From Strigops habroptila (taxonomy: Eukaryota; Chordata; Aves; Psittaciformes; Psittacidae), in assembly GCF_004027225.2 (NCBI RefSeq), contig NC_044284.2, positions 11,884,501 through 11,948,500 of the forward strand: 64,000 nt of DNA, read 5' to 3'. A program made the translations under genes and the position numbers. A model generated the notes under the pieces. It saw nothing but the letters and a program-made list of their open reading frames with translations, made no database searches and was not told the origin of the DNA. This document shows, one piece after another, positions 55,053 through 64,000 of the stretch. How positions within the stretch are numbered: the stretch's first letter is position 1; every line of letters begins with the position of its first letter.

Positions 55053-58000
55053 CTAAAAAGAAAAATAAATGGATGACACACATTTAACAAGCTACTGCTT
55101 TTTGACTGCAGCTTTGTTGATTAGTAACCAGACCACTATTTAATGAGAAGCCAGTTTTCTCTAAGGTGAACCACTATTTGGTTTCTGTTTGATGATGCAA
55201 GAAGCAACAAAATGTTTTTGCACAAGAGCTGCAGATACCCCAGACATCTTCAGGTATCTTAAATATAGGAAGGCACGTGTGTTACAAAAACAAGAGATTT
55301 GTTATGAGCCAAATTAGTCTTATTTCTGAATCTCTTCATTACTGCAACCCTTTCGAGTATCAAAGGCAGTTGCTGACAACACAAAAGATCCCGCTTTCCT
55401 TGGTTTTGACCCAGAATAAAGAAACTTTATGTTTTCCTAGATACTCAGCCAATCAGGTACCAACCAACCAAATAGAAGTGACCTTTTTTTTTCCTAAGAT
55501 GCTATTCCATCAATCTTTGCAGTTCTAACCCTCCTTTAGTTAGGGTCTAAAGGAGTTTTCCGCTTCACTACTCTTCTGAAGCACCTACGTTGTAAAGACT
55601 TTTCTTAATTTGACCAGTTATATCCTAGAATTCCAAGTAAACTATTAAGGAAAAAAGAAAAAAAAGGTGAGGATGTGCTCATCACAAAGACCAGAAGAGC
55701 ACAGAGTGACCACAAATGTGTCAAGAAGGGCATGATAACCCTCATTAAAAGCCAATCAGAATGGAAGAAGGCAGCTTCCCTAAGAGGGAATCGCACAACT
55801 AGTCTTTTACTGGTTAGCTCCTGTGCTATGCAAGTTGCTACTCACAGCGGGAAAAAAAGGCAGCAGTTGTTAAAAGAGAAGCAAGAATTCCCACAAATAA
55901 GAACTCACAGACTCATGTGTTACGCTGTACCACTGACAGGGGCTGACGTTTTCGCCTGAGCAGGGAGCTTCCACTTCAGCAGGCTTCCAACACTCTGCTG
56001 GCAGGCGATCTGCGGAAGGTGTTAATGCATCAGCAGGATCCACACGGGATGAAGCAATATAGCCTGCAAAGCTTTTCCAAATGAGGTATCTTTCCTCCAC
56101 AACGGCTTGACAGAATCTACTCCCTGAAAGCCACCAGGTGAAACAGCATTGACAGAAATGTGCCAGCTAATCTGCACAGTCAAAGTGGTACCGGGCAGTC
56201 CTTTTCATGAACTTTGCAACTCTTCCCAATGCAGTAGGTACCCAAGAAACAATTTCACCTGTGTGGTATCTTGGCCCTTCCATCCTTAACGGGGCAAAGA
56301 ATACCTCACTTGGCCTGTAGACCCCTCAACTTTAGCCATAGTTATTACTTCTCTTCCCCCAAACCAAAGTCATTCTTCCATTTCTCCTTGTTGGCCTCCT
56401 GTTGGCACATGCAAGAACTCCCCTCCGATACTTCAAACACTTTCACGTGAATAATAAATATGTTCTCCTGCTCATAAGTCATAAATGTGGCAGAAACATG
56501 GGAAGATTTCATACCCTTTTTAATTGACCAGGCCGTCTTCCCTGCCCCTAAGTCTATCCCAGAAAAATCATTGCTCAAATAATGTGCAAATGAAGATAAA
56601 GGAGCTGAGAATCATTAACACATTTGACTTGGCAGCTAGCAAGAATGATTTTGTGAAAGGAAATACGATTTGTAGCAAAAATCTAGGATTTCACTGTTCA
56701 TGTAATTTGAAATATTTATTGTCAGTGGATATCAGGTTCTTGTTTCAAAGGAGGCTGCGACTCCAACCATTCTAACCTCCAGGCACAGAGTTCTCTACAT
56801 TCCCCCCCTTACCATGTAGGGAATGCAGGAAGTGTTAGAAACCATCAGAATACTCCGATTACTCTCAATACGTGACAGTGAATATTAAATATGCCCTGCA
56901 TGGCTTCAGCAGCCAAGAAAAACACTGAAAAAGCCACCTGAGCACCCAACTCTTCACAAGGCAAGAACTGCGACAAACAGACTGACTGCCAGTGCTGCCT
57001 GCGACAGCACAACGGCACAATGGCAGCAGCACACCACCAAGAAGTGCATAAACAATTAATCTGCCTTTGGTCAAGCAGCAGCAGGATTCAAAGTGGTGGT
57101 CTTTATCAGGGCCACTATCTTCCCTTCATGTTCATATGACTACGGAGAGCTCCATCTCCAGAAGACACATACAGAACCAGATTCCAACGTCCGTATGCCC
57201 ACTATTATTCCTCTCTCTCCAAAAGAACACGTAACAAGAACCTCACTGTCACAGCAGCAGACCAGTACTTCTGGGCTCTTCAGAACCACCACCGCTTCCT
57301 CACTGTCTTCTGCGGGCCGGTGATACCGCCCGTGCACAGGCAAGGCAGCTCTAAAGCAGTGAGAACACCGAGGGTCGGGTTCCAGGTACAGCAGAACTAG
57401 AAGATCTGTGGCTAAGTACTCGGGAGCCTCCACATCAACGACATCAGGAATTAACACCGCCTGCAAGCGAAGAAACATGTGGCTGTGATCAGACTCCACA
57501 CAAGGGAGGGATGCGGGGGAAAAGAGTAACATATTAACATTTTGTGCATGATTCTGGGATTTAAAAGTCCACTGTCTGCTGTGGTAACCTACTGCTGCAT
57601 CACAAGGGAAAAGCATTTTCCTCATTCTAACACTGGGCCTGCTTTCATGGTCAGGAAGATTAAGTGGAAAATTCTGTCCTGTGCTGGTATTGGCTGGGGT
57701 AAAGTTAATTTTCTTCATAGTAGCTGTATGGGGCTGTTTTGCATTTGTGCTGGAAACAGTGCTGATAACACAGTGACATTTTCGTTACTGCTGAGCAGTG
57801 CCCACACAGAGTCAAGGCTTTTTCTGCTCCTCACAGCACCCCACCAGTGAGCAGGCTGGGGGTGCACAAGGAGTTGGGGGGGGACACAGCGGGACAGCTG
57901 ACCCCAGGGATATTCCATACTATATGACATCATGCTCAGCATATAAAGCTGGGGAAGAAAGAAGAGGGGGACGTTGGGAGTGATGGTATTTGTCTTCCTA

Positions 58001-59718
58001 AGTGACAGTTACGTGTGATAGAGCCCTGCTGTCCTGGAGAGAGCTGAATGCCTGCCTGACCATGGGAAGTGGGGAATGAATTCCTTGTTTTGCTTGGCTT
58101 GTGTGTATGCCTTTTGCTTTACCTGTTAAACTGTCTATCTCAACCCAAAAGTTTTCTCACAACTCAAAATGCCCTGTACCAGGTGATACTGATCAAGCCA
58201 AGAGATACAACGAGATGTCATGAAGATGATACTGTGTGGCACCTCCTTCCAGGAAAAGGAATTTATCACCTTGGTTCAACAAGCCAGATGACCAGAGATT
58301 ACAACTTCCTGAGCATCCTTATCTGAGTAACTGCCAGATGTCTTAGCTTTGGAGTTGTTACCTTTGTTAAATTGTGCTGCTGCAGCGATGCCAGCTCGTA
58401 GGGATCCACATAGATTCCTGGTGGAAGATGAGTTCTAGCTGCCACTGTGCATCCTCCTGCATGCTCCCCCACTACACCAAGCTCTACCTGCAAAAGCAGG
58501 TCCCTTAAAACAAGCAACAGAAGCAAAACATTTATACCCATGCTTCAAAAGATGGCACCTCTCCTTTCCCCCACGAAGAGACATACTCTCAAATGCATGG
58601 AGATGAGCTGCAAGCTCTCACTATGTGCAAGCAGTTCAGAAAACAGATCCCTCTCAAGCCATGCTGTCCTTCTCTGGTTGGGATGAGGTAGTTCACCCTA
58701 ACTCCACATCCATAACCAAAATGAAGTTTTGCTTCTTTGTTAATTTCTCAGTACTACCAACGACCCACACACAGTTCTTAGAAAAGGGCCTCCTATTCCT
58801 CCTCTGCTATAGCTTGTAATTCTCAGTTACTTGATCATACCAATATATTCCTACTGCCTACCCATGCCTGTGTATCACACCTCAGTGAGTTGATACAACT
58901 GTGCATGAATTAGAAACTTCTTCACATGTAAAATTACCCTATACATTATTCCGATGCAGCGCCAGGATATCACCTTACCTGTGAAACCCCTCTTTCAGAA
59001 GCTCCTGTGTGACAGTGGCACCCTGACAAACAGCTTGCGCATCTAGGAGAACACAGAATGAACAAGTAACAGCGTAAGCACACATCCTTATCACACGGGC
59101 AGACAACTTTAACAAGCACAATGTAATATATGTGCACATATAACCTATGAGCACCTCATCTGCAAATCCTCTCACAGAGAAGGGCAACAGCAAATCACTG
59201 CGATCAACAGAAGAGGTTTCTTAGGTCACTGCTCGAGCCGTGCTCCCCAAATCCAAAGTCTACCCCTATAAATCAGGTCCACACGCGTAAATAAGCAATT
59301 TAAAGGTGAAAGCCCAAACAACCTGGCCCAAACATTCGAGGTCAGTACAACGGGACCCCAGGTGCTTGTGCTTGGATGAAGCGGCTGCGGTGGGCACGGT
59401 ACAGGCGGCTGCAGAGGCTGCGCGAAGGCTCTTGCCCCACAGCGGCGCTTACCGACACACACCCGGCCGGCTTTAACTCACCCGGCACGGCCCGAAACCT
59501 CGGCTCGGCCGAGCTCTGAGCCAGGGGACGGGGCCCCGACACCTCTGCACAGCCCCGGCTCCCGGAGCAGCGGGAAGCAGAAGGAGCTTCCCATGGTCCC
59601 GCCTTACCCCCGACCCCGCGCCCGGGCCAGGCCGGCTCTTACGGAGGGCGCAGAGGAGCGCGGACAGCCCGGCGCGGAGCAGCGCCGCTCCGCACCGCCA
59701 CCGCGGGCCGCCCGCCAT
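54894..59718 (-). CDS. PIGX: PIG-X, GPI mannosyltransferase I subunit, six exons
   Basis: Coding exons (minus): 59718-59643, 59042-58979, 58503-58362, 57460-57247, 56009-55909, 55052-54894; total 756 nt, 251 residues, close to the mammalian length. PIG-X is an ER type I membrane protein that stabilises the catalytic PIG-M, which adds the first mannose to GPI precursors. Visible parts: N-terminal signal-like segment (MAGGPRW, then AALLRAGLSALLCAL, residues 1-25); luminal domain with GFHRDLLLQVELG (44-56), PPGIYVDPYELASL (about 73-86), a sequon NLT at 91-93, VEAPEYLATD, CSHCF and ALPVHGRYHRP, and AECWKPAEVEAPC; C-terminal membrane helix (about 218-239) then KYGHFSEVTCSE. All junctions are GT-AG and in frame. 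It is head-to-head with CEP19 and upstream of PAK2 on the same strand, as in human 3q29. Confidence 0.95.
55909..56009 (-). CDS. PIGX: PIGX exon 5
   Basis: 101 nt between TTCCGCAG and GTGAGT, encoding RLPAECWKPAEVEAPC to CQWYSVTHES. The NVS in GENVSP is followed by Pro, so it is a weak glycosylation site. Confidence 0.93.
57247..57460 (-). CDS. PIGX: PIGX exon 4
   Basis: 214 nt from CTTGCAG to GACA before GTGAGG. It encodes VDVEAPEYLATD, CSHCFRAALPVHGRYHRP and SPEVLVCC, the best-conserved part of PIG-X. The chosen donor gives a gap-free match in length to the mammalian protein up to ECWK. Confidence 0.93.
57680..58162 (+). mobile_element. Degenerate endogenous retroviral LTR (solo, 3'-truncated)
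   Basis: This block in PIGX intron 3 has LTR architecture: a TG-type start, a promoter-like TATAAA at 57942-57947 in GCATATAAAGC preceded by an ATTCCATACTATATGACATCATG segment, and a T-rich downstream part. It resembles LTRs common in bird genomes. The 3' end is missing, no internal retroviral genes flank it, and no target-site duplication is obvious. It is antisense to PIGX. Family assignment is from memory of the general sequence pattern. Confidence 0.7.
58362..58503 (-). CDS. PIGX: PIGX exon 3
   Basis: The acceptor is TTTTAAG before GGACCTG, giving DLLLQVELG in frame. A nearer CAG before GTAGAG would break the frame with exon 2. The exon ends ACAAAG before GTAACA and includes the NLT sequon. 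Confidence 0.92.
58979..59042 (-). CDS. PIGX: PIGX exon 2
   Basis: 64 nt between TCTCCTAG and GTAAGG, encoding HAQAVCQGATVTQELLKEG and FHR across the junctions; phase 1 in, 2 out. Confidence 0.93.
59643..59718 (-). CDS. PIGX: PIGX exon 1: start and signal segment
   Basis: The ATG is the complement of 59716-59718; 76 nt end CTCC before GTAAGA, phase 1. The hydrophobic run fits an ER signal peptide. The frame stays open upstream through GC-rich sequence, but this ATG gives the length expected for the family. Confidence 0.88.
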
Positions 59719-59939
59719 GCCGGGCCCGCTCCGCACGGGCTGCCTCCCGTTCCGGGCGCCCGCGGCGCCCGCCTGATTCCCGGGGACACGTCTACCCCTC
59801 GTTACGCGGCGACAGCGGGGCTCGCCGCTAAGCGATGCCCCGGCGCTTCGGTCCCGCCGCTGTCCCCACCCGCTCCGGGGTCCGCAGCGGTAGCGACCGG
59901 CCGGGCCCCTCCCCGTCCCGCAGGCGGTAGCACGGGCAG

Positions 59940-60018
59940 CCCAGAAGGCGCAGCCGCGGCCATGGCAGCCGCAGAGGGGAGGCCGTGGATACGGAGCTGA
60001 GGCTGGCCGCCGCCTGAG
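59940..60018 (+). other. CEP19: CEP19 non-coding exon 1
   Basis: A good plus-strand donor, GCCTGAG before GTGAGG (GT at 60019-60020), inside the CpG island and head-to-head with PIGX, is the expected 5'UTR exon of CEP19; it would splice to 61915. The start site is not readable, so the left end is approximate. Confidence 0.6.
59962..60000 (+). CDS. Upstream ORF of 12 codons in CEP19 exon 1
   Basis: ATG in the context GCGGCCATGGC (strong Kozak: G at +4; purine not at -3) opens MAAAEGRPWIRS and stops at TGA 59998-60000, before the exon 1 donor. If transcription starts upstream, ribosomes would meet this uORF before the CEP19 ATG. It is more likely a regulatory uORF than a functional peptide. 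Confidence 0.35.
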   Translation: MAAAEGRPWIRS

Positions 60019-61914
60019 GTGAGGGGAAGGGCGGGAAGGGCGAACCCGATCGCACCCCACTTACCTCCTTCGCTGAAGGTTTAAGCTTCGACCCCGAGGG
60101 TTTTCTCAGCTGGCAGAAACAAGCGATAGAAAAGCGGGTTTTTAACGGCAAAAGTAGTTTGTTGCAGCACAGGAGTTGGCAGGTCAAAACCCCCTCACTT
60201 ATTTGTGTTTTGAGAACTCCCAAAACCAGTCTGTCACGCCTGGTGGCAGAGGTCTACTGCTTGCATCACCTAATGATACGAAATCTCTTTCTCCTCTTTT
60301 ACGTAGATCCAAACAGCTTCTTCACATGTTTGTGTTTCTTGTCTAAGGATTTCTTTCCCATTTCACAGATGGAGACCCACTCGAATGATTGCCAGTGACC
60401 CTTCAAAAAGCTATTTCAGTTCAGTTTGAAGCATTGTTTCTCATTTTCAGATGGTAAAAGTGGCTTTTGAGAGATTTCTGCTTTTCTGCCTGACTCGGAA
60501 CTATTGAAAAGCAAAAGGTAGAAGCAGCTGTAGTAAATTTCCAGTATTGAGAACATTATTGCAAAATCGAACTTCTTCCTGCATCCTTTTTAATAAAGAA
60601 GACTTTTCAACTCAACTTTGAAGTAGCTTTTGAAGATTAATGCGGTTTTTCTTGATGTGGAGACATACATTATTTGGAGGGTCTTAGTGCAGTCTGTAGG
60701 GCAGTCGGAGAAGGAGATAACCTTCACATTTGGCATATTTTCACTTATTTAAAACCAGAAGGAAAATCAGACATTTGGTGTTGTGCACTAAACTGGGAAA
60801 AAGGATCTGCAGCAGATTTAGACCCTTAAGTCTCCTCTAACATTTTATCCGACTCAAAGAGGGGATGAAGCCAAGAGCAGAGATGACGCTGAGGAGTTCT
60901 CGAGAGCGTTTTGGGTACAGACAAATGCAGCAAGGCAGGAAAAGATACGTTGTTGCTGCCAGTGAGACTAACATTCCTCTTCTCCTGCTGCAAGACAAAA
61001 TACTTCAGAGAAGAGTAAAAAGGATGATTATGGAGTAACTTCCTAACCTTATTCATGTAGTAGCTGACCGATGCACTGATAGGTTCTCCCTTACCATATG
61101 AAATAAAAGAGTATGATATCCCCAGGTTTTTGACAGAAAGAGAGACACATAAAGGATATTTGAAACATATCAGTTTGTATCCTTTCAAAACAAATACAAG
61201 TGTGTATACGAGCATTTTGTCTTTGTTGCATCTCTTGCAACATTCAGATTTAGTTTTGTGGGAACTCTTTCAGTGGGGCTCCAAGACGTTTAAAACTTTT
61301 GGTTTATCTGCATTTTTCTGAAGATTTTTTTTTCAAATATGTTCAAATAACCTGAAAACAAAACTGTTTTGTTACATCTTGACTGAAAAATCGGATTCTC
61401 CCTGAAGTCACATGTGGAGCTTCCATGTCAACTATCAGGCAATGCAAAGTTAAAAGCCTGGTGGTTAGAGCAGAAGAGGGTTTGGTAGGTGAGCAATTCC
61501 TGGCTTTCCAGAGCAATAGATATAACATGCAGTAACTATTGCTTGTGAAGAAACTGTAATACATTGATTTACTATCTTATGACATTTTTCACTTTAAAAA
61601 AAGAATAAGTATTAAAAAAAAAAATCCCATATTTTAGTTAACATTCGACTGTAGTACTTGACTTAGCTGTTAGACTAAAAGGTAATCCTGGCCAAGCAGT
61701 GACAGAAGTCTTAACCAGCAGTTGGGAGTCACTCTGCACCCTGTTACTCAGCTACAGAGCACATAGGGACATGCTCAACTTCCACTGAAACTGGGGAGAC
61801 TTCAACCCTGGCTCCATGGTTTTGCTGAATTTGTGTCATTCTGATCCTGATAAAAACAACAGTACTAAGAGACAGCCACACTTTCTGCCCCTTTTTTCTT
61901 TCCCTGTTTTTCAG
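60019..61914 (+). other. CEP19 intron 1
   Basis: About 1.9 kb between the exon 1 donor and the acceptor TTTTTCAG at 61913-61914. No repeats or further exons recognised. Confidence 0.6.
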
Positions 61915-61983
61915 TGAGCTCGGACATTGCTGAGGACATCTCTGATAAAGCTGAGCACGCTTCAGCCAGCAGGAAGAACTGGA

Positions 61984-62113
61984 ATGACTTACGTTGCAAA
62001 GAAGTGTGGCGTCTGCTTTGAGCCTCCATCCATTATCCTGATCTACAAAGAAGCCAGCAAGGATAAGACTCGCCAGCGCATCATGCCTGTCAGGAATTTC
62101 TCCAAGTTCTCAG
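61984..62113 (+). CDS. CEP19: CEP19 coding exon 1 (residues 1-43)
   Basis: The ATG at 61984-61986 follows a 69-nt 5'UTR part of this exon (acceptor TTTTTCAG at 61914). It ends TTCTCAG before GTGTGG, phase 1. Confidence 0.95.
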
Positions 62114-62751
62114 GTGTGGTGTGTTTACTTGTAGCATTCCCCCTTTCCCCCCCAGGCACAGCGAGGGGAACAGCTAGTTGGTAACAGCGTTTTTAGTAGC
62201 CACTGGGTAGCTTCTTACCAGCATGCAGGGAGTGCAAAGACGGGTTGTTTTGGGGTAATACTGTCTCCCCTGAGGAGCCCGAGGCTACATCTTAACCTCA
62301 GTAGTGGCTCTGCTAAGTCTGGACATCTCATTCGTGAGGGTTTGGGAGAAGAGGATACCTGTAAGTCTTCATGGTGGCTTTCTCTTTAGACTGCAGCATG
62401 GCTGCTGAGCAGCTGAAGAATAACTGTCGGCACAAGGCTTACCTGGAAGGAGTCTCACTGTGTCAGCTGCAGAAGCTGTACAGTTTGCTGAAAGGTCATT
62501 TGAGCGGAGAGAGCCTTGCTGAGAGCTTGGAAAAGTTTCAGCAGGAAAAGACCATTGATCCAGAAGAGGATATGAACAAACTAGATGACAAGGAGCTAGA
62601 CAAAAGGAAGAGCATCATGGATGAGCTCTTTGAAAAGAACAGGAAGAAGAAGGATGACCCTGATTTCATCTACGACATCGAGGTTGAGTTTCCACAGGAT
62701 GAGCAGCTGGAATCCTGTAGCTGGGACGTGGAGTCAGGTGAAGAAATCTGA
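61984..62751 (+). CDS. CEP19: Centrosomal protein 19, two coding exons
   Basis: Coding segments 61984-62113 and 62390-62751, joined in phase 1, give 492 nt and 163 residues, the same length as human CEP19. The protein sits at the mother centriole and ciliary base. In mammals it works with FOP and CEP350 and recruits RABL2 to start intraflagellar transport; its loss causes obesity. Visible: [17 protein letters not shown] and [14 protein letters not shown] at the N-terminus, a helical middle ([21 protein letters not shown]), [20 protein letters not shown] and [19 protein letters not shown] near the C-terminus. The 5'UTR exon starts at 61915. The donor in the first coding exon, CTCAG before GTGTGG, is weaker than consensus. 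No canonical AATAAA is seen up to the window end. Confidence 0.96.
62390..62751 (+). CDS. CEP19: CEP19 coding exon 2 (to stop)
   Basis: It begins after TCTCTTTAG with ACTGCAGC, completing D44, and ends TGA at 62749-62751. It carries the conserved C-terminal two thirds. Confidence 0.96.
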
Positions 62752-64000
62752 TTCTGGACAAAGATGTGTTGGATGGGCAGGTCGGAGACAAACCTTGGAG
62801 TCCTAACGGAGAACGATGTCAGTGTACACAGTCACATTGTTTTCATCTCATGCAGTTGATGCACGTGTCATTGGCTACAGAGAGCCCAAGGCCTAAGGAG
62901 CAATTCCAGGTTGAAGTGAACTTTGTTTAAGAAGCCAGACTTGATGAAATGGAAATTGGGCAGCTGAACTTGCTGGGTGGTTTTAATCTTTTCCTATGTA
63001 TAAGTGCCCAAAATAATTTTACGTCATTTAACCTTCCACTTGTTTACATTTCAGTCAGCTTTGGCTGAAAACCTCATCACCAGCTTGCCTTGCTGCCATT
63101 TCTATTCAGCTTTGGCTGAAAATGAAGTGTTAAATATTTATGTCTTGAAAGCAGTGTTAAAGCTTTATTGTGCAAGTATGGTATTTATTTCTTGCTGGAA
63201 TGTTAAGTGTGTATTAGTCTTTCTGGATAAGTCAGCATTGCATTCAGAATATTACTCTCGCATTTCCTGAGCAATGCTTAAATTTCCAGCTTACACAAAT
63301 ACATTTAAGAAATGGAAGGACAAGCAGTAGGTTTTTTTTTGGGGGGGGGGTGTTTGTTTTGTTGTGGTTTTTGTTTGTCTTGGTTTGGAGGTTTTTGGCT
63401 GGTTGGTTTTGTTTGTGGTTCTTTTTTTGAGACAACCAAATGCTCTGGAGATACGGGCATAGAAAGCACCCCAAAGAATGCTCACCTGAGACTTCTGCAG
63501 CCCCATGTCCCCGAGCTGCCGTTGAAGGCAGAAGGGGAGGCATGCAGGCACACACCTCAGGTGACCACAGTGATCACAGCACACAGGAGATGGAAGGAAA
63601 AATGCCTCAATCAAAGGCTCCACTCTCACTTGAGGGGTTTAAAGATCAAAACTAGACCTGAATTGCTCTTACAAATCAATGAGCCGTAGCAGCTTATGAA
63701 GCGTAGGAACAAAGGTATTTTTTACACTAAAGGGGATTTTGTCCTTAGCTAGCTTTACCCACTACAACTTCCACAAGGAATTGTTGTCCCAGATAGCATG
63801 TGTAGTCACCTGGATTACAGCAGGGAACAGAGGTGGCCATCGCTGCTACAAGAGGATCTGTCCAAAGCAGATTGCCACAATGCTCAAAAGGCACCACATA
63901 ATGCTACTGCTTATTCAGTTAACATCAGTGCTCTCTCAACAACAGCAACCTTAAATGCAGCCACAACAAATATTCACCAAGCTAGAAGGTCTTCTATTTA
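62752..64000 (+). other. CEP19 3'UTR and downstream flank
   Basis: No further gene is seen. No AATAAA or ATTAAA was found on the plus strand here, so the end of the transcript is unresolved. A 17-nt direct repeat lies at 63055-63071 and 63106-63122, and a G/T-rich tract at 63332-63430. Confidence 0.5.
63332..63430. repeat. T/G-rich low-complexity tract
   Basis: T9-G10 followed by about 80 bp of T runs broken by G, GG and GTTG. Confidence 0.9.

Larger units (their letters stand above)
59380..60070. promoter_or_regulatory. CpG island, bidirectional PIGX/CEP19 promoter
   Basis: A CpG-dense block spanning PIGX exon 1 (minus) and the CEP19 first exon (plus). The 244 bp between the PIGX ATG (59718) and the short uORF in CEP19 exon 1 (59962) must hold both start sites. 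No TATA box is seen, as usual for CpG-island promoters of housekeeping genes. Confidence 0.75.

Noticed and set aside
58362-58487. Alternative PIGX exon 3 acceptor at CAG before GTAGAG
   Set aside because: It would join exon 2 out of frame and create an immediate stop. The acceptor 16 nt upstream restores the frame and adds the conserved DLLLQ.
59473-60060. 195-codon minus-strand ORF extending PIGX upstream of the chosen ATG
   Set aside because: The upstream part is low-complexity Arg/Pro/Gly translation of the CpG island and overlaps the CEP19 promoter. The downstream ATG gives a signal-peptide-like start and the usual family length.

Overview
This is a stretch of bird nuclear genome. It holds four protein-coding genes whose exons can be assembled completely with GT-AG introns: AQP12 (minus, 2313-4280), PAK2 (minus, coding exons 12093-32105 with a non-coding first exon near 51819), PIGX (minus, 54894-59718) and CEP19 (plus, coding 61984-62751). 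The avian assignment rests on at least eleven 5'-truncated CR1 LINE copies of the bird type, with the conserved CR1 3' end and the terminal ATTCTRTG-like repeats, and on one degenerate LTR with the layout of avian endogenous retroviral LTRs. There is no sign of bacterial, CRISPR or operon-type organisation.

Region by region: 1-2300 is mostly non-coding, with one unassigned exon-like ORF at 145-422 and the AQP12 3' flank. 2313-4280 is the three-exon AQP12, with a TATA-box promoter just upstream. 4.3-12.1 kb is the AQP12-PAK2 gap plus the PAK2 3'UTR, with several possible poly(A) signals. 12.1-32.1 kb carries the 14 PAK2 coding exons (1575 nt, 524 codons plus stop, the same length as mammalian PAK2). 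32.1-51.8 kb is PAK2 intron 1, gene-free, with CR1 copies, low-complexity tracts and one perfect 14-bp inverted repeat. 51.4-52.1 kb is the CpG-island promoter of PAK2. 52.1-54.9 kb lies between PAK2 and PIGX and contains a plus-strand terminal-exon-like ORF (53870-54054) followed by AATAAA. 54.9-59.7 kb is the six-exon PIGX. PIGX and CEP19 are divergent and share a second CpG island at 59.4-60.1 kb. The window ends in the CEP19 3' flank.

PAK2-PIGX-CEP19 keeps the order and relative orientation of human 3q29. AQP12 sits at 2q37 in human, so its place directly downstream of PAK2 is a different arrangement, consistent with an avian chromosome that carries both blocks. The genes are functionally unrelated: a Rac/Cdc42-activated kinase, a GPI-mannosyltransferase subunit of the ER, a centriole/cilium protein and a superaquaporin.

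No exotic new system is visible. The observations most worth a second look are: replacement of the glycine that follows the PAK2 caspase site (needed for myristoylation of the mammalian apoptotic fragment) by serine; the unexplained plus-strand terminal-exon candidate beside PIGX; a PIGX poly(A) signal that overlaps its stop codon; a short uORF in CEP19 exon 1; and the unassigned exon candidate at 145-422. All reading was by eye; no homology or expression search was run.
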